A stretch of DNA of 20,532 nt from positions 1 to 20,532 of the forward strand of contig ML210496.1 of NCBI GenBank assembly GCA_004369085.1, read 5' to 3'. Numbering within the stretch: position 1 is the stretch's first letter; the number at the start of each line of letters is the position of its first letter. The DNA comes from Coprinopsis marcescibilis (lineage: Eukaryota > Basidiomycota > Agaricomycetes > Agaricales > Psathyrellaceae). Position numbers and translations under genes: made by a program. This document shows, in pieces, positions 1 through 9,593 of the stretch. The notes beneath the pieces were generated by a model. The model searched no databases, had not been told where the DNA came from, and saw only the letters and a list, made by a program, of their open reading frames with translations.

Positions 1-124
1 AAATAAACACAGCCACGATCATGTCAGCGACTCGTGATCGCCAGCACAGCTTCCCTCACCCAACGAAATTGTTGCAATGGAAAATTGAAATAGATACCAA
101 TTATTATATACATAGTTAGGGTAC
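1..124. repeat. Left arm of 124-bp inverted repeat
   Basis: Bases 1-124 are the reverse complement of 19357-19480 with only two differences. Both lie near base 100 of this copy, where A is found against G of the partner arm. The repeat starts at the first base of the window, so it may extend further left. In the sense of F-box gene 1 it lies just past the stop codon, in the 3' flank or 3' UTR. The partner sits in the same place after F-box gene 2. Near the outer end are small dyads, CGATCA with TGATCG (bases 16-40) and GTC with GAC inside the loop. Confidence 0.95.
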
Positions 125-160
125 AGAGATGAAGGAAATATAATGTGAACGACAGGGTAC
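118..160. repeat. 36-bp insertion or deletion flanked by AGGGTAC direct repeats
   Basis: AGGGTAC occurs at 118-124 and again at 154-160. In the right arm the matching sequence passes straight from one AGGGTAC (read on the complement) into ATACGGT, as the left copy does after base 160. The left copy therefore holds 36 extra bases between two 7-base direct repeats. This could be an insertion with a duplicated site, or a slippage deletion in the right copy. Confidence 0.8.
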
Positions 161-166
161 ATACGG

Positions 167-2089
167 TTAACTTCCAAGTTCCAATGGAAACCTAAGGTCC
201 CCATATCCAGAGAGCCCCATAGTGGCGGAAATGCTGACACCATAGTCCTCTAAACACATGCGGGAGAAAGACTGGATCTTGGCGAGAATATCTTTTTTGA
301 TGTCGGTGGAGGAATGGACAAATACTACGGGAATGGGCTTGGATGTCCCCCGATGGCCCTTCTGAGCATTGAGGAACATAACAAGTCTTTCAGGGAGGCG
401 GATTCCACGAAGGCGGGGCTTGATCCAAACCGGGTTGCACTCCGACTCTTTCTGAAGAACTGCACGGTCAACGCGGATACATTCTACATTCTCGAGCGCG
501 AGGGGTAGAAGAATTGCCTCGAAGGTTGTGTTGCACAGGGTATGGCGGCCAAGGTCGAAATGCTTGACAGACGCGGTACTGCAGATCAGGTCGACCAGTC
601 TTGAGATCGTCAGAGGAAGAGAATCGCCCAGTGCGGCATCCAACGCGAGATGAGACGCGCGAGACGATAGTGGCCCTTTCCACTGACGCTTTGAAAGAGT
701 ACCGACAATCGATGACATCGCTTGATCTCTGCATTCGTAGTCCGGGCGATCGCTGGGATTCAATCCCAAAGAGACCATCTCGTCCAAGTCTACCGAGAGG
801 CGATATGAAGGATGTCCACCACAGAGAACGAAGGAGACCCCATGTACATCGACGTCAAGGCTGCAGCTCTTGTAATTGGTGTTATGGTAGGGAATTGTGT
901 CCTCGACTGCTTCGATTGCACGCCACAAAGCAACAGACGTCCAATCGAACTTTCGGGGCTGAACGCAGGAAGTCTGCAAGGGATCAAAACTGAAACCGAG
1001 CTCAAGTTTTATGTCAGGTCTCTTGGGAGGTGGGTGTGGTTGGGATGTGCTTGCATAGTAGCTAGGAGCGCATGCCTTGCATCCCAGGAACGACAATAAG
1101 AGGCCAAATGATATCATGTCTCCCCGCAGAGAAAGGGACTTCAGGTTCCGAAGGTCCAGCTTTTTATTTCCCGATTCCTGCGACAGGCAGTGGGTGCTTG
1201 GAAACCACAAGACGCCATGCAGTGCCAGATGTTCGAGGGTGCCTTCAAAAGGTCTAAGGAAGTCAAGAATGGTGGGGAGGTCGAAGAATATGACATTGGG
1301 TCGATGGTCTTCTTCCAGGTGTAAAGATACCAGCAAGGGGAATGATGCAGGAATGAGCGACTGCAATAGGGATGATGGCGCATTAGAGATGCGAAGATTG
1401 GTAAGCGTCGAAGGGCGGCCATCCATGGATAAGGGAGGGAGGTAGGTTCTGACTGAAAACCCATTGATATCAGTCGCAAATCGTTAGGTAAATGTAAACG
1501 GACGTACGACTCGTTCGGTTCCAAACAGTGATATCAAGAGACTCTGAAACCTCAGAAAACTTGTTCATGAAACGACGCAAAAGGTGTGGGTCACGACCCG
1601 TTGGTTCCGGGTCAACAAACATGTTGACGGCCTTGAAACGGTCCACGTAGTTGAATGCGATGCTCTTGACGTCGATGTCGTCGTCAGATCTGATGTTGTT
1701 GTTGGTGGGCAGGAACAAGGCGCGCATGGGCAAACCCTTGCTATTGGCTAAGCAAAATTCCAGCCACTGCGGCTTGACGTGGCTGAGGATGACGGTGGTC
1801 CAAAGACAAGGGTTGTTTGTGACCAGACGCTTGAACCTTTTGTCGACGACCCTGAGAATGCAGATATAGGAGAGATGTTCAGCCATGAGCTCTTGAATAC
1901 TCTCCGGACTGAGACGGGGCGAAGCTTGGATTGGGATTGGGGTGAATAGGTTGTTCATGATGTAAAATACAATGTCGTTGGGAATCGTTAGACCCTGGTA
2001 CATGAATGAAGGTTATCTCAAGCCACAAGCTGCCATAGAATGGTAAGATTACTTACCGTGCGACCATTCAGCGTTGAGGAATTTGCCAT
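167..2089 (-). CDS. F-box-like protein 1
   Basis: Three exons fit: 2089-2057, 1994-1508 and 1452-167 (phases 0 and 1), giving about 601 residues ending in TAA. Donors are GTAAGT and GTACGT; acceptors are TACCAG and TTTCAG. The second exon opens with an F-box-like segment, TIPNDIVFYIMNNLF, followed by a basic stretch and NNPCLWTTVIL, the usual end of this helical motif in mushroom F-box-like proteins. The rest resembles the leucine-rich, repeat-poor C-terminal half of that family. Such proteins generally hold a substrate for an SCF ubiquitin ligase, but the substrate is unknown here and Skp1 binding is inferred. It is a diverged paralogue of F-box gene 2 (17506-19320), roughly a quarter identical by eye, with the same intron positions. 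The 3' flank is the left inverted repeat. Confidence 0.8.
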
Positions 2090-2097
2090 CACAAACG

Positions 2098-2995
2098 TTA
2101 CGAGTTGTCGATATTGTTGGCGATGAAGCTACCAAGGGGGGCAAGGAAAGACTCGGAGAGGAATAACTGGGGAAGCATACAAGTATGTGTCGTCCATCTA
2201 TAAATTAAATTTGCGATCAGGGTTAGGCTGAGTACCTGGCAAAGAGTTGCCAGCCTGACAGTGCAAAGACCGGACCATATCCCTGAACACACAAAGCGAT
2301 TCTAATTAGAGCCAAAACGTGCTCTCAAAGAAGTGGAATGGAACGAAAATGTTCTTCAATAATCAAAGGTAGTCGATGACAGCGGTGGCTGCTTGGCTGC
2401 CCTTTGATACGGCTGGGATCCAGGTCTGTGGCACTCGCGAAGTGTAGAAATCAAAATGAAATGAAATGTGGATGGCGCTCACAAACCGGGGGAGTGTGTA
2501 TCAGTGAATGATTCGTGAATGATCGCGAGACAAAGGTCCATCGAGATTTGGGAAGATTTAGTATCCCTATATAGCACGCTGCTCAAGATTCCAAAGGAAA
2601 CAAAAGGTCCAATCTCGCGTAAAGCTTCAGAAGCATGTGGACCCGGGTTTTCAGGAAAAACGCGAATCAAGGTCCACAAAGCATGATGATTATGCACTCG
2701 AGCTTGTACGGTCGTACCCCAACGACTCTGTTGTGTCAGCCCAATCCTTTCATAAGCGAATCCCGAGAGAGTTAACTGTTCTAAGAAAGATTACTAACGC
2801 AAGAATCGATTTGAATTTTGAAATACACAGGGTCAAGGCGGATCACATATCCATGAGCTTAATCTGACATGCAGTCGAAATCATCAGAAGAGTGGCGAGA
2901 TGATGGTAAAAAAGGGGACAAACCTGGTCAAAGGGCAAAATATGCACAAGTTCCGCGCCTTCAACCGTCATCGGCGTGATGACGCAATGGGACAT
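2098..2995 (-). CDS. Small spliced hypothetical gene, possibly a relic
   Basis: Four minus-strand exons join in one frame with consistent phases: 2780-2487, 2433-2381, 2282-2236 and 2197-2098, the last ending in TAA. They read as ordinary protein (for example ALREIGPFVSFGILSSVLYR and TWIPAVSKGSQAA, then GYGPVFALSGWQLFARW). A likely start exon is 2995-2924 (MSHCVITPMTVEG), but I could not join it to 2780 without a stop or a frame clash, so the gene may be broken or have an exon I missed. Several donors are weak (GTTTGT, GTCATC). It fits between the end of the transposase gene and the start of F-box gene 1, only nine bases from the latter's ATG. I do not recognise the family. Confidence 0.4.
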
Positions 2996-3070
2996 TATCG
3001 ACTTGACGAGAACCATACGAGTGGCTGACGGACGGGCATAGCAAAGAAACCCAGCAGCAAAACCAAACCC

Positions 3071-6000
3071 TCAATAAAAATCGCGAGTACCATCAGGGTC
3101 GTACTGTTCCAGTTCAGATATTTGTGCGCAGATTGTCATGTCGTTCAGCGTTTGCCCGTCACTACCAGCCGCTTCGATTTCAAGTATTGCCTCGATGTAA
3201 CCAGCAAAATATTTGGAGGGGCTGCCCTGTGCTTCCACAAGAACCGCAGAGTCTCGATAGTTTGATGGCCGAGTGCTGTATCTTACCCCGCGCAGCATGA
3301 TTGTCGAATGCAACCTCACATGTTCATTGAGATCGATGGCTGAGAGAGTGGGACATCCAATGAGTAGTCGGCGATTCGTATCTGAGAGTTGTACAAGTTG
3401 GGATTTGGCGGGGTTGACAACCATGACCAAGGCTGGTTCTGGAACCGACAGGAAATGCAATGACCGTTTATCTTCTTCCGATATCGATTCCATGGTATGC
3501 ACCATGCGCTCGACGGCTGTTCTGACAGGGGTATTTTCAGCCAGCAAAGCCGAAAGTTTTGCTGTCCTTGCAGCTGCGATGGAAAAGGTTGTCCCCATGT
3601 CCTCTAGAGTAACTTTAGAATCAGAATTTCGCAACAAATTTTGCCAACTCTGGACATAACGCACCCCGGTGTAGATTAGTGTTGAGTGAATGAAAGAACA
3701 AAATATACCGTTCAAACCAGCCACCGTTTTGTGCATGGGTAGGGCCAAATCGTTCCATACAATCACTGATATGCATCGCCATGTGATGGCTGGGGCGGAG
3801 AGGCTGGTCGGGAAAGAGCTCCATAATGCCTTGGAGATACTGCTTCATGTAGGCATCGTACATGGCAATTTGTTTGGGGGATGTTGTTTTCATGTGCGCG
3901 AGTCGAACGGCGGAGGCGAGGTCCATAAAATTCCGGAGAAGATTCTTGACTTGTTCAGTCCCAGAATGCCAGAGCCGGATTAAAGTGACGGGAAGGTGGA
4001 TGGTGCAAAGAGTCCTCCAATTATCTGCGCTGAGCTTCCCTCTCTCGGTGGTTCCCCAATTGCGTGGAGCAGGGTTGATCCACGAAGGCAGGACTGTTCA
4101 TGACATATCCCCCCATATAGCCTGCATAACATCGTGCCCAATTGCAATGTCGGCATCGATGGACATAGACGATTGAGAGAACGTAGAGAGCAGTTCGATC
4201 ACGGGTTCGTCACTCAGCTTGAAAGCAAGACATCAGCATCAGTATGGATCAATGGGAGTCGCAGGACTTACAGCGTTGATGAGAATACCCTGCATATCCT
4301 TCTTAGACATTTTATCTGGAATAACTTGCCCAAGAAATCGACACAGGTACTTCATCGCTTCAAGGGTGCATGCTCTGGCCGAAAGAATCTTGCCTATCGT
4401 GGCTTCCAAGGTGTTTTCGATGTCCCCGTCTAGAACTGCTTCATTGATATGGGTCAAAATCCGATGGATCGCTTTGGCGTCCAGGCTTTCTGGGAGGTTC
4501 GGAAGGGGAGGGGGAGCATCAGACGGCTCCACGGCGGCGGCATCCTCGTCCGTTGTCAAGGTACGAGCTGCGGGATGCAACGCTCCGTCGCAAAAAGCCT
4601 TTACATTCGGGGAGTCTGGTTTTGCGCGCTGATCACGAGAGTTTTGGTCAAAAAGGGCTACCAGTTGAGATACGTTAGAGGACTCACCCATGACACGATC
4701 TGTTGAGCTAAGACCCAAGATGTCCCAGTGATCTGTGATGCTCCTGGTCTTCTGATGTCTTGCTCAAGGCAGAACGTATACAGAACAACCCGAGCAAGCT
4801 CCAGCAACTGGTAGATGAGTTCTGGGGCATTCTGTATTATCAGAGACCTACACCGCTGCAAGCTGGCATCCCCAGATGGCACGACCCGGCGATAATTATA
4901 AGCAGTCCGTGATTGAGGCGGTGATAAATGCGTCGGCTTGTCTGGTGAATATCGAAGGAGTTCCCGGATGTGATGATGAACAACATTGAGGTCCAGGGTG
5001 TGCATGGCGTCAACAACGGTATACCGAATAGGATCCCAATAAGGTAGCTCGAGCAATGGCGACCACCGCCACCCTGTTGCTTCGAACCAACGGTTCTGTT
5101 CTCGAATGGATTTCGCGGACTTCCAAAGCTGGGCCTGGCGAACGACTTGTGAAAGTTCTTTGGCTGGCCACTCTTCACGGTCAAGTACGTTGAGGTCGTG
5201 ATAGTCAATACCACACATAGTGCAGATCGGGTGCGAAGTGGGCGCGGCAGCGTGGCCAATAGCTTGTCGGGCAGCGAGAAAATCGCATACCGAAGTGAAA
5301 AGTATTCCCCGATAAAGCCTCCCTTCTGGATATTTGTGCGTCTGGGTAAAGCGAAAGCCTGGAGACCAGAAATCCTTGAAGGTGTCGCATATGAGCTGCA
5401 AGTAATGATTAATTTCGGTCTTCGATGGCTTCCCTGAGATTACACCGGCAAGATAGATGTTGTGCTGCAGATGTCGCAGGTGAGGAGGGAGGTTTAGAAG
5501 GACCAGCCAGATGGCCTGCGATGAGACTTGTTGCTTGGCAGTCTTGTTCGTGAATGGGTTGAAGCCGTCGAATGATAGACTGAAGACAAGTCTTCCTTCA
5601 TCCCCTGGACCCGGATAAAACCGACTTCCGCTGGGATCCACCAGGCGTTGCAACTCTTGCGCTTTCCAGATATCGTCCACCACATCATCCGCACCACTCT
5701 CAGAACCGCGGGTTTCCAACATTTCCTCCAGTCCTGGACGTGACAACATCCAGCCAAGCCACGCTTTAAAGTCGTGATAGACAAACTTTCGAACTGGCTC
5801 CCATTGATAAGTATCAAACCCAGTTCTCCGCTGTTTGAAAAGCGGTGCTTGGCATTCTGTGGAGGTCAAGGTTGCCCTCTGTTCGCATCGCGCGGTGGGA
5901 GGATCCAAAATTGAAGAATTCTGGACAAGGTGGTGGCAACTTGGGCAAGCGATGTAAATCGTCACGACGGGGTCCAAGTCAAACATTTTGATGCATGTTC

Positions 6001-6877
6001 GTGGATCGCGGGGAATTGTGGGAGATACTGGGCTGAGATTGCCGTGGCCTAAGAGGTCTCCAAAGCCTGCAAGTTGCACTCTGAGAGCACGCCGAGTGTT
6101 CTTGAATTTATGGCCCATAACCAAGGAAAATATGCACGCGGCCTGGGCTTGAATTCCGAGAGGCTCTCGCTGGCGAAAGTTCCTGTCTGTAGATGCTTAG
6201 GAAAGATAGAATGGGGTATTAACAGCACGCCACTTACGGCAATATACAACGACCCCTTGTTCATCAAGGTTGGGTTGGCAGTGGTGTTCCAACCATATCT
6301 CCTCCTTCGATTTCCACAAACGACGTAACTGAGAAATGATGAGGTCCTGGAGGTCGGTCTGGTCGATGCTCAGTTGACCACTGCGCCTTTGATCATGAAG
6401 CGAGACTGTCGCAGTTGCGTACAATTGGCATAGTCGAAGTTCATTCAAGAGATGGCGGCCATTCTTCTGGGAGACGGTGTCCAATGAAAGGATGCCGGCG
6501 TTGAAAGTTGCTAATTCTTGATCTGAGGGCATGGTGAACGGTGGGTAGAAGGCCACAGCTTGCTCCCGGAACACGAGCGATAGAGGGCTGACGAAGCTAT
6601 CCTCGATATGTTTGACCTCTTCCAGCACTAAATGCTGGTCTGCGTCGATTTCTAGTGTTGCCGCAGGGTCGTTCGCTCTGGGCGAGATATCTTCACCCGT
6701 GCGATGTCGATCGTGAACTCGAGCTCTGCTGGGCGTGTAATGACATTGGTCATCCTGGCGATGGCAATCCCGGGTGCTCCGGGAGTGGTATTGACCACCT
6801 TCGTGTTTTTGCGTGGCAACACTAAAGGTGGTGCAGTGAGTCTTGCAGGTGCAGAGAAATAACTGTCCCTTGGCCAT
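3071..6877 (-). pseudogene. Tnp2-type (CACTA) transposase with one in-frame stop
   Basis: Five exons join in phase: 6877-6238, 6186-4688, 4628-4272, 4217-3665 and 3612-3071, about 1196 codons. The N-terminus has a Cys/His cluster (CTCKTHC). Around residue 290 is a CPSCHHL knuckle. The Tnp2 (transposase family 21) core follows: SLSFDGFNPF near residue 420, AIWLVLLNLPPHLR, NIYLAGVISGKP, INHYL, CDFLAARQAIGHA, an ICTMCG knuckle, LPYWDPIRYTVVDAMH near 600. The C-terminal part has RGKLSADNWRTLCTIHLP and HISDCMERFGP..WFERY..NTNL, typical of mushroom Tnp2 proteins. These enzymes cut and paste CACTA elements. Codon 872 is TGA within an otherwise open frame, so this copy is probably inactive unless read through. 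No flanking CACTA/TAGTG ends were found. Confidence 0.85.
4098..4100 (-). other. Premature TGA in the transposase frame
   Basis: The frame reads GDMS, stop, TVLPSW, and stays open on both sides for hundreds of codons. In the mushroom Tnp2 proteins I remember, an arginine commonly stands at this place before a T.(L/M)P.W segment. CGA to TGA is a single C-to-T change at a CpG. No GT..AG pair removes the stop in frame nearby. Confidence 0.75.
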
Positions 6878-7048
6878 TGACTGGGAGACGAATCGTCAGG
6901 AACAACGTTGGTAATGCCACTTCCGAATCAATGTGTGGCACTACTTGCCTTGTCGGGCGCCAAAGAAGGACAACTCCGAGTCTGGCACGTTAAGCCTGGC
7001 CGGACCCTTTTGCCTTGGTTGAAGATGGGGGGGGAACAGAATGGCCGA

Positions 7049-7330
7049 TGCGACAGCACAAGAAGTCATGCCAATCACCGTGTCGGGATACTGTTCACAT
7101 CAGATTGTGAATTGCCTGGACCTTGAAGCTTATAGGAACACAGGGCTGATGAGCAGTCCATGTGACAGCGCAAAGACTAGGAGGGGTATCGTGTTTGGAG
7201 TGAGCCCAGGGCTGATGAGCAGTCCGTGCGACAGCGCAAAGACTAGTAGGAGTGTTGCCCTTGGGAGTGAACAGAGCCTGAGCCCTGAGGGCTAACGAGC
7301 AGTCCATGCAACAGCGCAAAGACTTAGATG
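7049..7330. repeat. Tandem repeat with TGCGACAGCGCA dyad
   Basis: Three units start at about 7141, 7207 and 7284. Each contains GGGCT(G/A)A(T/C)GAGCAGTCC, then a dyad and AAAGACT. The dyads are TGTGACAGCGCA (7161-7172), TGCGACAGCGCA (7227-7238) and TGCAACAGCGCA (7307-7318). A fourth, lone TGCGACAGCACA lies at 7049-7060. Three of the units lie inside the last exon of gene A. The same dyad recurs at 9127-9508 on the other side of gene A. Confidence 0.85.
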
Positions 7331-9033
7331 ACAAATCGGCCTTGTTGTGACGGCTAACAAACCATTTTATCATGACGTCCTTGCCCTTGAACGCCATCTT
7401 GAAGGTAATGTTGATGGTCAAGAGAGCCGATTTGCCTTTATCTTCAACCTTCAACTGCGTCGACATTGGTGGTGGCAAAACACCAGGCGTGATAGACGAT
7501 GGAGGCTCGATTGACTGGGAGCGGGTTGAACGGGTTGAACGGGTTGAACGGGTGGAGTGGATCGAAGCACTCGAAAGACGAGTTCTGAGACGTTGTTCAT
7601 GATCAGAATGGGTTGGAAACTACAGATACGGCCATATATACTCACCGGTCTAACCCTGAATTTGATTCACTTTCGGATTCGTTGACACTCTGCATAACGA
7701 CGTCCTCAGTACGGGCCAAGGAGTCGGCTCGCCCATCATAGCGTGACCTGCCCCGACTGAAGATCAAAAGGAGCATTGTCAGATATACAGCAGAATGCTT
7801 GGCTGTGAAGCAGTCAACGTACATTGATTCCCTTCTATTCCCAGGCCATGTTGAGTCCTCAGAGCTGTCGTCGAAGTGTGTAAGATCGAGAACGTCCACA
7901 GAAATTGTCTGGGCTTGGGCGGGAACCACCGGGCGTAAAGCACTGTATAAAATTTAAAGGAGAATGTTGAACAAGATGATGGCGGGGGCATGTTTCGTCA
8001 CGGACATACCTCGATCTATTCCTGGCGGACCGGTTACTTTGACGTCGAGACTCCGAGGCGACTACTGCAGCTTCCATATCACCTCGTGCTGGGGCCATAG
8101 AACCGTCAATTCGAGAAGCAGAACTTGTGTTGACGCTGAGCGAAGGTCTAACACCATTACCCAATCCAGAGGATTCGGTCGAAGGACTATTGCGTGGGGT
8201 GAAAGAAAGTGGCGGCAAAGCTGATCCTGTGGCTCCGGTGAACATTGCGGGAGGCGGCATCGACCGACCAGCAGACAACGGATGCGGGGTCGGGCTGGGG
8301 TCTTGAGTCCACGCAGAGATCGATTGAGCCTGGGTAACGCTACAGGGAGGAGCCTTCGAGATGTATGGGTCATGGGTATGCACCGAGCCGCTGACAATGA
8401 TGGAATGTTAAGCATGGGGCATGGGACATGCACAGCAGAAAAAGCACGTACCTTGCAACAGTAGTTTCCGCGAAGTGCACTGATTTCTCAGAAGACACAG
8501 ATATGTTGTTCGGGGTAGTGGTTCTGATCGTGAAACGTTAACAGAGAAAGATCCAGGCCAAACATAAATACGTACACTGGATAATAGCCTGGAGGTCGCG
8601 GCGTCCTGAAGCACGAAGACGATAACGATATGGGGATTTCTGGATCTTCGGACGCGACTACAGGAATCGTTACTTGCACACTAGCTTCCTTTCCCTTTAC
8701 TAAGGATGGAACGGGCGGTAGTGAGGGGAATTTGGTGCGGATGGCTGACCCGAGGGGCCAATGTGGACGCAGCTCGTCATCCGCACCCGATTCCCAGCGT
8801 GAAAAGTCCTCTTCATAAATCTGACCCAACAATCTGAAATCAGCACAAGCCTGCTTATGCTGGTAAAACTCAATACTCACGTTGGGGACGTCCCCATTGG
8901 AGTGGCCAGTGATGTATTGGACAGGACGATCGCAGCCAGGAAGGGACCGATACACGATGGGTTGGGTCACACTAGCCTGGAAGTCCCGATTGAACCGTCG
9001 GAAGTCGAAGAAATTAGACAGGACTTGAAGCAT
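7095..9033 (-). CDS. Hypothetical protein A, Ser/Pro-rich with repeat-derived tail
   Basis: Exons fit as 9033-8576, 8523-8452, 8390-8010, 7942-7823, 7756-7646 and 7584-7095, every junction in phase 2, about 543 residues. A shorter start is also good: ATG at 8897, a 17-base exon, a textbook 47-base intron (GTGAGT..TTTCAG) and entry at 8833, giving about 482 residues. The N-terminal part has YEEDFSRWESGADDELRPHW and a beta-like VQVTIPVV stretch. The middle is Ser/Pro-rich and probably disordered. A (TRS) repeat comes from a 9-base tandem. A short hydrophobic region, ALLTINITFKMAFKGK, follows. The last 70 or so residues (TSLCAVARTAHQPW and relatives) are encoded by the tandem repeat at 7141-7330. 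The protein may instead stop at 7642 if the last intron is not removed. I do not recognise the family. Confidence 0.6.
7522..7557. repeat. 9-bp tandem repeat, four units
   Basis: CGGGTTGAA occurs three times without a break (7522-7548), followed by a variant CGGGTGGAG. In the frame of gene A it encodes Thr-Arg-Ser repeats, so length changes keep the frame. Confidence 0.9.
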
Positions 9034-9126
9034 GTCGGGATGTCAAATGTGCAGGGTTCGCTCCGTGGTGTTATAACCCCTTGGCCAGCTTCTATTACTA
9101 GTGCGGGTTATCAGGTATCCGCCCGA

Positions 9127-9221
9127 TTGCGACAGCGCAAGGTCGGCCAGATTACTTGTGTCTCATTGCGACAGCGCATAAAGAATGAAGATCGTGACCA
9201 AATCTCGTTGCGACAGCGCAA
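9127..9221 (-). repeat. Three TTGCGCTGTCGCAA palindromes upstream of gene A
   Basis: Copies at 9127-9140, 9166-9179 (last base changed) and 9208-9221 read TTGCGACAGCGCAA on the plus strand, which is TTGCGCTGTCGCAA in the sense of gene A. Each has a 5-base stem, TTGCG with CGCAA, around a CTGT loop. They are spaced 39 and 42 bases apart and lie 94-188 bases upstream of the ATG at 9033. Confidence 0.9.
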
Positions 9222-9438
9222 AGGGAGTGGTCATTCGGAAGAGTGGCTCTGGGACCCGGAGGAATGCGAACGACAAAGGATATGCACATCACCTGATGTG
9301 TTGACAATTCGTGACAATCGATCATTGGCATGGTCGTAGCTTTTCTTCTCACCATTATCAGTCCTTTCAGTGGTATCCTCCGCTGCTATGTTGCAATGGG
9401 GTATATTGCAATCAGCAACGCCTGGTACACGACTTCTT

Positions 9439-9508
9439 TTGCGCTGTCGCAAAGAACTCGTTTACAAGGGTCTATAGTCACCGTTTCGAGCATTCTGCGC
9501 TGTCGCAA
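9439..9508 (+). repeat. Two TTGCGCTGTCGCAA palindromes upstream of gene B
   Basis: A perfect copy lies at 9439-9452 and a copy with first base C at 9495-9508. They read TTGCGCTGTCGCAA in the sense of gene B and lie 86-155 bases upstream of its ATG. The orientation relative to the downstream gene is thus the same as on the gene A side. Confidence 0.9.
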
Positions 9509-9593
9509 GCTCAATTTCAAGGCCCCCTTTCAGTAATAAGTTTACATCCTCTTTTCCTCACCACCAACCAGCTACCCTAGCACCCTCCTCTTG

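Larger units (their letters stand above)
9034..9593. promoter_or_regulatory. Divergent intergenic region between genes A and B
   Basis: This 560-base spacer separates the two divergent arms. It has no convincing exon. It holds three forward and two reversed copies of one palindrome, and a weak TTATAA at 9071-9076 suited to gene A. A pyrimidine-rich stretch runs up to the gene B start at 9594. It is likely the promoter region of both genes, by position. Confidence 0.6.

Noticed and set aside
601..993. 130-codon plus-strand frame
   Set aside because: It is antisense to the long third exon of F-box gene 1, which has a paralogue and matching intron positions.
3273..3659. 128-codon plus-strand frame
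   Set aside because: It is a shadow of the transposase C-terminal exons on the other strand.
6945..6975. CACTA at 6948 as a transposon terminus
   Set aside because: It faces away from the transposase gene, and no matching TAGTG inverted end was found in the window.
7049..7330. CRISPR-like array
   Set aside because: The units are few, unequal and contiguous with no spacers, and the host is eukaryotic.
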